Source: Actinomycetospora straminea
GTDB lineage: Bacteria; Actinomycetota; Actinomycetes; Mycobacteriales; Pseudonocardiaceae
Direction of reading: 5' to 3'
DNA length: 64,000 nucleotides
Assembly: GCF_028737255.1 (NCBI RefSeq)
Contig: NZ_JAQZAN010000002.1
Location: 310,001 to 374,000, forward strand
The position numbers and the translations under genes are program-made. Shown here in pieces: positions 1-10,151 of the stretch. Numbering within the stretch: the stretch's first letter is position 1; each line of letters starts with the position of its first letter. The notes beneath the pieces were generated by a model. It was not told the DNA's origin and made no database searches. It saw only the letters and a list, made by a program, of their open reading frames with translations.

Positions 1-355
1 CCGCGTTGTAGAGCGCGCCGTGGGGCTTGAGGTAGGCGACCTCGCCGCCCGCCGCGCGCGTGAACTCCCGCAGCGCGCCGACCTGGTAGAGCAGGTCCGC
101 GGTCAGCTCGTCGGGGTGGGCGTCGATGAACCTCCGCCCGAAGCCCGCGAGGTCGCGGTAGGAGACCTGTGCCCCGACCGCCACGCCCCGCTCGACGGCC
201 GCCGTGCACACCCGCCGCATCGTCGCCGGGTCGCCCGCGTGGAAGCCGCAGGCGACGTTCGCCGAGGTCACGACCTCGAGCAGCGCGTCGTCGTCGGTCA
301 GCGACCAGGTGCCGAAGCCCTCGGCGAGGTCCGCGTTGAGGTCGAGGCGCGCCAC
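1..355 (-). CDS. pxpA: 5-oxoprolinase subunit A, LamB/YcsF family (partial, C-terminus outside window)
   Basis: The first 118 residues read from a GTG at 355 and run off the left edge. They begin LDLNADLAEGFG and contain NVACGFHAGDP and YLKPHGALYN, which are hallmarks of the LamB/YcsF (PxpA) family. Family members work with PxpB and PxpC to cleave 5-oxoproline to glutamate using ATP in the cytoplasm. The partner subunits would lie beyond the window edge and cannot be checked. A TAGGCT hexamer sits 6 nt upstream of the GTG, so the transcript is probably leaderless. The MFS gene next door is divergent. Confidence 0.9.
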   Translation of the reverse strand, partial: MARLDLNADLAEGFGTWSLTDDDALLEVVTSANVACGFHAGDPATMRRVCTAAVERGVAVGAQVSYRDLAGFGRRFIDAHPDELTADLLYQVGALREFTRAAGGEVAYLKPHGALYNA

Positions 356-361
356 GGTGCC

Positions 362-367
362 AGCCTA
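362..367 (-). promoter_or_regulatory. -10 hexamer TAGGCT of a leaderless pxpA promoter
   Basis: On the minus strand TAGGCT is followed by six bases and then the GTG start of pxpA. This spacing puts the transcription start at or next to the start codon. The same arrangement recurs before several other genes in this window. Confidence 0.5.
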
Positions 368-418
368 GGACCCGCGCTCCCTTGACCTCGATCGCACTCG
401 AAGGCGCACGCTGTAGGA

Positions 419-1900
419 GTGAGTGATCCGCGGCCGTCGACGGTCGAGCCCCGCCCCGAGGACGGTCCGCCCCCCGAACCGGTCATCCCGGAGCCCACCC
501 CCGGGCCCGCCCCGGAACCGCCGGTCCGCGTCGGCCTGCTCCTCGGCGTGCTGCTGGTCGCGGTCGCGACGGCCGTGCTGGCCAACAGCATGGTGCTCGT
601 CCTCGTCCCCGAGATCGGCCGGGACTACGCCGCCTCGCCGGGCGGCCTCGCGTGGGTGGTGACGGCGTTCTCGCTCAGCTTCGCGGTCGCCACCCCGCTC
701 TACGGACGGATCGCCGACGTGTTCGGGGTGCGGCGGGTGTTCGCCGCCGGGCTCGCGATCTTCATCGTCGGCTCGGTGCTCGCGGGCCTCGCGCCCGGGA
801 TCGGCCTGCACCTGGTCGGCCGGGTGCTGCAGGGCCTCGGCAGCGCCGCGGTGCCCGCCCTGGGATCCGTGGCCGTCGCGCGCTCGCTGCCGCCGGGCCG
901 GCGGGGCTTCGGGTTCGGCATCGTCGGCACCGGCGTCGGGGCCGGGCAGGCGCTCGGGCCGCCCCTCGCGGGGTTCGTCGCCGAGGCCGCCGGCTGGCGC
1001 TGGCCGTTCCTCGGCGCCGCGCTGCTCGTCGCCCCCCTGCTGGTCATCGCGCCGCGGGTGCTGCCCGACGGCCGCCCGGACACCCCGGGGTCGTGGCGCC
1101 AGGTCGACCTCGTCGGCGGCGTCCTGCTCGGCGGCGCGGTCGGCCTCGGTCTGTTCGGGCTCACGCGCGCCCAGCAGGTCGGGCTCGGCGCGTCGACGTC
1201 GTGGGGCGCGATCGTGGCCGCGGCCGTGCTCGCCGTCGGCTTCACGCTGTGGATCCGTCGCACGCCGCAGCCGTTCGTGCCCCCGGCCCTGCTCACGCAC
1301 GGCCCGTTCGTCACCGCGGTCGGCATCGGTTTCCTCGCGATGTTCGGCTACCTGGGCACGATCCTGCTCGTGCCGCTGCTCGTCGCGACGGTCAACCGGC
1401 TCGGCGTCGGGCAGGTCGGCCTCGTGCTGCTGCCCGGCGCAGTCGCCGTCGCCCTGCTGTCGTCGCTCGCCGGGCGGCTCTCCGACCGCTTCGGCCCGCG
1501 CACCCTCGTCGGCCTCGGCCTCACGCTGCTGCTCCTCGCGGTGGCGACGCTCTCGAGCGCGGCAGGCGGGTCGGCGGTGCTGCTGTCGGCGGTGACGTTC
1601 CTCGTCGGCGTCGCGCTCGCGACGATCACCTCGCCCCTGATCAACGCCGTCGCCGCGGCCGTGCCCGACGAGCACGCCGGCGTCGGGATCGGGCTCTACC
1701 AGGGCGCGTTCTTCCTGGGCGGCGGCACCGGCGCGGCGGTGCTCGGGACCGTGCTCGCGGCCCGCACCACCGGGGGCGCCGGCTCGTGGAACCCGCTGCA
1801 CGACGGCGCGGGCGCGCCGTTCTCCGACGCGCTGCTGGTCGTGGCCGGCGTGCTGGTCGTGGCCATCGCGCTGTCCCGGCGCCTGCCCCACCGGACGTGA
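419..1900 (+). CDS. MFS transporter, DHA2-like drug exporter family
   Basis: This 493-residue protein has a Pro-rich cytoplasmic N-terminus of about 40 residues followed by hydrophobic segments along the whole length. The motif GRIADVFGVRR near residue 100 matches the conserved MFS loop 2-3 signature, and GTGVGAGQALGPPLAG near residue 175 resembles antiporter motif C. Length and the PEIGRDY...LAWVVTAFSLSFA region suit the 12-14 segment DHA2 drug:proton antiporters, which act in the cytoplasmic membrane. The substrate cannot be read from sequence. The GTG start is preceded directly by AGGAG. It is divergent from pxpA and convergent with the amidohydrolase. Confidence 0.85.
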   Translation: MSDPRPSTVEPRPEDGPPPEPVIPEPTPGPAPEPPVRVGLLLGVLLVAVATAVLANSMVLVLVPEIGRDYAASPGGLAWVVTAFSLSFAVATPLYGRIADVFGVRRVFAAGLAIFIVGSVLAGLAPGIGLHLVGRVLQGLGSAAVPALGSVAVARSLPPGRRGFGFGIVGTGVGAGQALGPPLAGFVAEAAGWRWPFLGAALLVAPLLVIAPRVLPDGRPDTPGSWRQVDLVGGVLLGGAVGLGLFGLTRAQQVGLGASTSWGAIVAAAVLAVGFTLWIRRTPQPFVPPALLTHGPFVTAVGIGFLAMFGYLGTILLVPLLVATVNRLGVGQVGLVLLPGAVAVALLSSLAGRLSDRFGPRTLVGLGLTLLLLAVATLSSAAGGSAVLLSAVTFLVGVALATITSPLINAVAAAVPDEHAGVGIGLYQGAFFLGGGTGAAVLGTVLAARTTGGAGSWNPLHDGAGAPFSDALLVVAGVLVVAIALSRRLPHRT

Positions 1901-1912
1901 GCCTCAGCGCTA

Positions 1913-3010
1913 TCAGCGCAATGACGTCCCCGCCCGCAGCACGAGCTCGGGCGCGCGCAGGGTGTCGGTGACGACGCGCGGGTCCTCGGTGGTGACGACG
2001 AGATCGGCGGGCGCGCCGTCGCTGAGACCGGGTCGGCGCAGCCAGGCCCGGGCGTCGCCGCACGCCGCCGCGAGCGCGCGGGCGGGGCCGAGCCCGACCC
2101 CGGCGAGCGCCGCGACCTCGTCGACGATCCGCCCGTGCTCGATGCCCCCACCCGCGTCGGTGCCGGCGAACACCGGCACGCCGGCCTCGATCGCGGCGGC
2201 GATGGTGCGGGGTGCGCGGGCGTAGAGCTCGCGCATGTGGGTGCCGTAGCGGGGGAACTTGTCGCCGGCCGCGTCCGCGAACTCCGGGAAGTTCTCGACG
2301 TTGATCAGCGTCGGGACCAGCACCGTGCCCCGCTCGACCATCATCGCGATCGTCTCGTCGGTCAGGCCCGTGCCGTGCTCGATGCCGTCGATGCCCGCGC
2401 CGATCAGCCCGGGCAGCGCGTCCTCGCCGAACACGTGGGCGGTGACCCGCGCACCCTGCGCGTGCGCCGCGTCGATGGCCTCGCGCAGCACGTCGTCGGG
2501 CCACAGCGGCGCGAGGTCGCCCGCACCGCGCTCGATCCAGTCGCCGACGAGCTTGACCCACGGGTTGGCCCGCGCGGTCTCGGCGACGGCGGCCGGCAGC
2601 TCCTCGGGCTCGAGGTCGATCGGCAGTCCGCGGATGTAGCGCTTGGGGCGGGCGAGGTGGCGCCCGGCGCGGACGATCTCGGGCATCCGCGGGTCGTCGT
2701 CGAGCGGGCGGGTGTCGACGGGGCTGCCGCAGTCGCGCACCAGCAGCGCGCCGGCTGCGGCGTCGATGTGGCCCTGCTCGCGGGCCGTCTCGAGCTCCAC
2801 CGCGCCGTCGGGCCCGATGCCGACGTGGCAGTGCGCGTCGACCAGGCCGGGGAGGATCCACCCGCCGTCGGCGACGGTCTGCGCGTCGGGCACCGGGTCG
2901 AGGCTGATCCGGCCGTCGGGCGTGACCCACAGCTCGCCGACGCGCTCACCCTCCGCCGTGCCGTCGAGGAGCACACCGCGCAGGTGCAGGGCCGGGGACG
3001 GCGACGTCAT
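1913..3010 (-). CDS. Metal-dependent amidohydrolase family protein
   Basis: The 365-residue protein carries the amidohydrolase superfamily marks in order: the N-terminal beta-sandwich, the metal-binding DAHCHVG (near residue 60), TAHVFGEDALPGL and GIEHGTGL (middle), and the catalytic-metal aspartate in AGTDAGGG (near residue 290). It ends with the returning sandwich strand APADLVV. These proteins are cytoplasmic hydrolases of cyclic amides, imidazolones or related compounds; the imidazolonepropionase/prolidase-like branch is closest by eye. The ATG at 3010 fits the family N-terminus. The substrate is unknown. It faces the MFS gene, with only 12 bp between their stops. Confidence 0.85.
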   Translation of the reverse strand: MTSPSPALHLRGVLLDGTAEGERVGELWVTPDGRISLDPVPDAQTVADGGWILPGLVDAHCHVGIGPDGAVELETAREQGHIDAAAGALLVRDCGSPVDTRPLDDDPRMPEIVRAGRHLARPKRYIRGLPIDLEPEELPAAVAETARANPWVKLVGDWIERGAGDLAPLWPDDVLREAIDAAHAQGARVTAHVFGEDALPGLIGAGIDGIEHGTGLTDETIAMMVERGTVLVPTLINVENFPEFADAAGDKFPRYGTHMRELYARAPRTIAAAIEAGVPVFAGTDAGGGIEHGRIVDEVAALAGVGLGPARALAAACGDARAWLRRPGLSDGAPADLVVTTEDPRVVTDTLRAPELVLRAGTSLR

Positions 3011-3057
3011 GCCGGGGAGGGTAACGAGATCGTCGCGGCGGCGGGCCCGCGACGACC

Positions 3058-3063
3058 TAGGCT
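3058..3063 (+). promoter_or_regulatory. -10 hexamer TAGGCT of a leaderless promoter
   Basis: TAGGCT is followed by seven bases and the GTG start at 3071. No Shine-Dalgarno sequence is present between them, which is consistent with leaderless transcription. Confidence 0.5.
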
Positions 3064-3070
3064 CCGCGAC

Positions 3071-3478
3071 GTGACCGAGCCCGCCCGCGTCGAGGACGTG
3101 CACGCGCTGGCGTCGGCGATGCCGCACGTCACCAGCGTCGAGGGACCGAAGGGCAACACGGTCTACCAGGTCGGCGGGAAGTCGTTCGTCTTCTTCCGCA
3201 CGCCCCAGCCCGACGCCCGCGACCCCGAGACCGGCGAGAAGTACCCCGACGTGATCATGTTCTGGGTCGAGTCGGAGGAGGACAAGGACGCCCTCGTCCA
3301 CGACCCGACCTCGCCGTTCTTCACCACGCCGCGCTTCGACGGGCACCTGTCGGTGCTGCTGCGCGCGGCCCACCTCGACCGGCTCTCGCGCGACGAGCTG
3401 GCCGAGATCGTGCAGGACGCCTGGCTGTCGCGGGCCTCGCAGCGGCGCCGCGAGAAGTGGCTGGCCCAGCAGCGCTGA
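3071..3478 (+). CDS. MmcQ/YjbR family DNA-binding-like protein
   Basis: This 135-residue protein has the MmcQ/YjbR layout: GNTVYQVGGKSFVFF in the first third, DVIMFWVESEEDKDAL in the middle and the C-terminal helix ELAEIVQDAWLSRAS. Family members are small cytoplasmic proteins with a CyaY-like double-wing fold and poorly known function; nucleic-acid binding is suggested but not established. The GTG start follows a TAGGCT hexamer at leaderless spacing. Its stop codon abuts that of the convergent ffh with no space for a terminator, so read-through into antisense ffh is likely. Confidence 0.8.
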   Translation: MTEPARVEDVHALASAMPHVTSVEGPKGNTVYQVGGKSFVFFRTPQPDARDPETGEKYPDVIMFWVESEEDKDALVHDPTSPFFTTPRFDGHLSVLLRAAHLDRLSRDELAEIVQDAWLSRASQRRREKWLAQQR

Positions 3479-5107
<1,629 letters not shown>

Positions 5108-5253
5108 GGCGCTCGCTCTCCTTGTTCTCGCCGGCGGCGCGGGGCCCGGCAGGTGAGGTGGCACCGCCGAGGACGAACCCCCAGCCTAACCGCCGGCCCC
5201 CGGCGACCTCGCCGTCCGCCCTCGCGCCGCGCTGACCGCCGCACCGCCGGGCC

Positions 5254-7722
5254 TCATCCGGCCGACGAGCGCTCCGGGGTCACGAGCCCGGCCTCGGCCG
5301 CCGCCAGCACCGCCTCCTCGACCTTACGTCGGCGCTCGTCGTCGAGGCCCTCGTGCTCGGCGGTCTCCAGGCAGAAGGCGTCGAGCACCGAGCTGCCGAG
5401 GGTCGACACCCGCGCCCACCGCACGTCGAGCTCCTGGGCCTCGAGCGCCGCCGCGACCCGGTGCAGGAGCCCGATCCGGTCGGAGGTGCGCAGCTCGAGC
5501 ACCACCGCGCCCGTGGCCTCGTCGTCGAACCACACGACGCGGCTCGGGGCCGGCGCCGGTCCCGGGCGGTCGTAGTCACGCTCCTTGGCCTCGAGCCGCG
5601 CGGGCAGGTCGAGCGAGCCGCGCAGCACGCGCACGAGGTCCTCGCGCAGCAGCGACGCCTCGGGCAGGCGCCCGAAGCGCGGCGAGACGGTGAACGCGTC
5701 CACCGCCACGCCGTCGTGCTCGCCGAGGTCGGCGGTGTGGACCTGCAGCGAGTGCAGCGCCAGCACCCCCGCCGCGCGGGAGAGCAGGCCGGGGCGGTCC
5801 GGGGCGGCGACGGTCATGGTGATCGTGGTGAGCTCGCCGTCGCCGTCGATCGACACCTCCGGGCGCCCGTTGGCGGCCACCACGCGGGCCAGCGCGAGGG
5901 CGTTCTCCGACAGCGCCGAGGGCCCGGGCGCCGGGTCGCCGGCCATGACGACGCGGCACCGCTTCACCAGGTCGCCCATGAGCGTCGCGCGCCACGGCGT
6001 CCACACCCCGGGCCCGGTGCCGAGCGCGTCGGCCTCGGCGAGGGCGTGCAGCAGCTCGAGCAGGATCGGGTCCTCGCCGAGGGTCTCGACGACCCGCTCG
6101 ACGGTCGCCGGGTCCTCGGGGTCGCGGCGCGACGCGGTGTGGGGCAGCAGCAGGTGGTGACGGACCATCGCCGCGAGCGTGTCCACGTCGGCGGGCCACA
6201 GGCCCAGGCGCTTGCCGAGGTGTGCGGCCAGGCGCTCGCCGACCACGGAGTGGTCCTCGTCGCGGCCCTTGCCGATGTCGTGCACCAGCGCGCCGAGCAG
6301 CAGCAGGTCGGGCCGCGAGACCCGCGTCGTCAGCTCCGCGGCGCGGCGGGTGACCTCGACGAGGTGGCGGTCGACGGTCCAGACGTGCTGGCGGTCGCGC
6401 GGGGGCAGGTCGCGCACCGCGCCCCACTCGGGGAACAGCCGTCCCCAGAGGCCGGTGCGGTCGAGCGCCTCGACGACGTCGACCATCCCCTCCCCCGCCC
6501 CGAGCAGCGCGAGCAGCTCGGACAGGGCGGCGCGCGGCCACGGCTCGCGCAGCTCCGGGGCCGCCTCGGCGAGGCGGTGCAGGGTGCTCGCGGCGATCGG
6601 CAGGCGGGTGCGGGCCGCGGTGGCGGCGAGGCGCAGCACCAGGGCGGGGTCGCGGGAGACCTGCGCGTCGCGGGCGAGGACCACCTCGCCGCCGTGCTCG
6701 ACCACCCCGTCGTCGAGGGGCCGGCGCGCGGGCGCCCGGCGCAACGCGGCCAGGCCCCGGCGCGGCAGGGCGGCGCGCGCCGAGCGCAGGGCGGTGTCGG
6801 TGGCGAAGACGACGGTGCGGGCGGCGCCGGACAGCGCGCGGGCGAGGTCGAAGCGGTCGGTGACGCCGAGCTCGGCCGCCGCGGCGGCGACCACCTCGTG
6901 GGCGTCCTCGGCCTGCATGACGTCGCGGGCGCGGCCGGCGCGGCGGTGGAGCTCGACGCGCAGGTCGAGCATGAGGCGGCGGGCGTCCTGGACGTCGACG
7001 GTCGGGCGGTCGACGAGCTGGGCCGCGGCCAGGGCGTCGAGGAGCTGCACGTCGCGCAGGCCCCCGTGCCCGTTCTTGAGGTCGGGCTCGATGCGATGGG
7101 CGACCTCGCCGGACCGCGCCCAGCGCGCCTCGGTGGCGGCGACGAGGTCGTCGAAGCGGTGGCGGATGCCCGCCCGCCAGGCCTGCCGGGCCGTGGCGGC
7201 GAGGCGCTCGGCGAGCTCGGGGTCGCCCGCGAGGTGGCGGACCTCGAGCAGCCCGAGGGCCACGCGCAGGTCGGTGGTGGCGACCTCGATCGCCTCGCCG
7301 ACCGTCCGCACGGAGTGGTCGAGCCCGATCCCCGCGTCCCACAGCGGGTACCAGAGCGCGTCGGCGACCTGCGAGATCTGCTCCCGCGCGCCCCGGCGTC
7401 CCCGCCCGTCGTGCACGAGGACGAGGTCGAGGTCCGAGTGCGGCGCGAGCTCCCGGCGTCCGAGCGCGCCGACCGCGACCAGCGCCGAGCCCTCCCCCAC
7501 GCCCACCGCCGCGGCGCGCGAGGAGAGCCAGAAGTCGTGCAGGTCGACCATCGCCTCGCGCAGCGCCGCCGGACCGAGCCGGCGCGCCCCGGGCGGCGGG
7601 TCGAGCAGGGCGGCACGGGCCCGGACGAGGTCGACGGCGTCGCCGTTGGTCGTCCCCCGCTCGTCGTCGAGGCCGGGCGGTCCCCCGTCGGTGCCGCCCC
7701 GCCCCGCGTCCGCCACGGCCAC
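5254..7722 (-). CDS. glnD: [Protein-PII] uridylyltransferase / uridylyl-removing enzyme
   Basis: GlnD modifies PII (GlnB) in response to glutamine. From the GTG at 7722 it has 822 residues: an N-terminal nucleotidyltransferase domain with GALGRRELAPHSDLDLV near residue 90, a PII-UTase linker, an HD domain with LVHDIGKG near residue 460, and two C-terminal ACT domains (TMTVAAPDRPGLLSRAAG and LRTSDRIGLLHRVAA). The GTG at 7722 is chosen because GGAGAGGGG lies six bases upstream; a GTG at 7755 lacks such a site. In actinobacteria this enzyme adenylylates rather than uridylylates PII. It is separated from glnB by a strong hairpin, so it may have its own promoter. Confidence 0.95.
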   Translation of the reverse strand: MAVADAGRGGTDGGPPGLDDERGTTNGDAVDLVRARAALLDPPPGARRLGPAALREAMVDLHDFWLSSRAAAVGVGEGSALVAVGALGRRELAPHSDLDLVLVHDGRGRRGAREQISQVADALWYPLWDAGIGLDHSVRTVGEAIEVATTDLRVALGLLEVRHLAGDPELAERLAATARQAWRAGIRHRFDDLVAATEARWARSGEVAHRIEPDLKNGHGGLRDVQLLDALAAAQLVDRPTVDVQDARRLMLDLRVELHRRAGRARDVMQAEDAHEVVAAAAAELGVTDRFDLARALSGAARTVVFATDTALRSARAALPRRGLAALRRAPARRPLDDGVVEHGGEVVLARDAQVSRDPALVLRLAATAARTRLPIAASTLHRLAEAAPELREPWPRAALSELLALLGAGEGMVDVVEALDRTGLWGRLFPEWGAVRDLPPRDRQHVWTVDRHLVEVTRRAAELTTRVSRPDLLLLGALVHDIGKGRDEDHSVVGERLAAHLGKRLGLWPADVDTLAAMVRHHLLLPHTASRRDPEDPATVERVVETLGEDPILLELLHALAEADALGTGPGVWTPWRATLMGDLVKRCRVVMAGDPAPGPSALSENALALARVVAANGRPEVSIDGDGELTTITMTVAAPDRPGLLSRAAGVLALHSLQVHTADLGEHDGVAVDAFTVSPRFGRLPEASLLREDLVRVLRGSLDLPARLEAKERDYDRPGPAPAPSRVVWFDDEATGAVVLELRTSDRIGLLHRVAAALEAQELDVRWARVSTLGSSVLDAFCLETAEHEGLDDERRRKVEEAVLAAAEAGLVTPERSSAG

Positions 7723-7784
7723 GCTGTCCCCTCTCCGGTGGTGGTGGTCCTCCACGACGGCGCCGCGACGGCGCCGTCCGCGAC

Positions 7785-7827
7785 GACGACGCCGGGTCCC
7801 CCGTGCGACAGGGGACCCGGCGTCGTC
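7785..7827 (-). terminator. Strong hairpin downstream of glnB
   Basis: A perfect 17-bp stem (arms 7785-7801 and 7811-7827) encloses a 9-nt loop, starting 13 nt after the glnB stop codon. There is no U-tract, as is common for actinobacterial terminators. It would end the amt-glnB transcript and weaken read-through into glnD. Confidence 0.8.
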
Positions 7828-7840
7828 ACGTGCCGAGCTC

Positions 7841-9510
<1,670 letters not shown>

Positions 9511-9569
9511 GGCCAGCAGCGTCCTTCCTCGCGGGGGGCGGTTTCGTTGAGCGAGGATGCGCAGGGCGT

Positions 9570-9607
9570 GTTTCGGGCGGCGTCGCGGTTCGTTTCGCGG
9601 CAGTTAA
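9570..9607 (-). promoter_or_regulatory. Candidate GlnR binding site upstream of amt
   Basis: Read on the minus strand, TTAAC, six bases, GAAAC, six bases, a degenerate element (CGACG), six bases and GAAAC follow the a-b-a-b spacing of the actinobacterial GlnR box. Three of the four elements fit. The site ends about 60 bp upstream of the amt start codon, a plausible activator position. Assignment to GlnR is by known regulation of amtB in Streptomyces and mycobacteria; no GlnR gene is in the window. Confidence 0.5.
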
Positions 9608-9623
9608 CAGCCCGCTCGGCCGT

Positions 9624-9639
9624 GTCACCATCATGTTTC
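9624..9639 (-). promoter_or_regulatory. Second GlnR-like half site upstream of amt
   Basis: On the minus strand GAAAC, six bases, GTGAC forms the inner half of the GlnR consensus. It lies 16 bp upstream of the fuller box. The outer elements are not recognisable. Confidence 0.35.
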
Positions 9640-9729
9640 GCGAGCGGGCATTTCGCCGGGCGGCGGCCCGGGAGAGACGTGGGTCATGACGCTGCGCGAT
9701 GACCGGCGTCCCGAACGGCGGAGAGCCTC

Positions 9730-10116
9730 TCACGCGCCCCCGACGTCGTCGCTGCCGGCGAGCACCAGGCAGAAGGGGTTGCCGTCGGGGTCGAGGAACA
9801 CCCGGAAGGTCGTCCCCGGCTGCGTCTCGGGCTTCGTCGCCCCGGCCTCGAGCACGGCCGCCTCGCCGATGTCCAGGTCACCCACCTCGAGGTCGAGGTG
9901 GAACTGCAGCGCGCCCTCCTCGGGCCACGCCGGGGCGCGCTTCCGCGGCGCGAGCTGGAACGCCAGCGTGGGCGCACCCCCCGCGTCGAGCTCGACCCAG
10001 CCGTCCTCGGAGTCCTCGGCGACCGGGAGGCCGGTCAGCGCCGAGTAGAACCGGGCGAGCGCGTAGGGGTCCGGGGTGTCGATGGCGGTCAGCTGCAGGC
10101 GGGCGATCGGGGTCAC
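9730..10116 (-). CDS. VOC family (glyoxalase/bleomycin-resistance-like) protein
   Basis: This 128-residue protein has the two beta-alpha-beta-beta-beta halves of a VOC domain: RLQLTAIDTPDPYALARFY at the start, ALQFHLDLEVGDLD in the middle and FLDPDGNPFCLVL near the end. Members are small cytoplasmic metalloenzymes or binding proteins; the exact activity cannot be inferred. The GTG start has TAGCCT seven bases upstream, so it is probably leaderless and independent of ftsY, which follows 35 bp upstream on the same strand. Confidence 0.8.
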   Translation of the reverse strand: MTPIARLQLTAIDTPDPYALARFYSALTGLPVAEDSEDGWVELDAGGAPTLAFQLAPRKRAPAWPEEGALQFHLDLEVGDLDIGEAAVLEAGATKPETQPGTTFRVFLDPDGNPFCLVLAGSDDVGGA

Positions 10117-10123
10117 GGCACGC

Positions 10124-10129
10124 AGGCTA
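10124..10129 (-). promoter_or_regulatory. -10 hexamer TAGCCT, leaderless VOC gene promoter
   Basis: On the minus strand TAGCCT is followed by seven bases and the GTG at 10116. The spacing matches the other leaderless candidates in the window. Confidence 0.45.
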
Positions 10130-10151
10130 GGGGTGGGCCCCGACGGCGGCG

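Noticed and set aside
365-1891. A 508-codon minus-strand frame opposite the MFS gene
   Set aside because: Dominated by Arg/Glu/Asp/Gln as expected from the antisense of a hydrophobic protein; the plus strand encodes a clear transporter.
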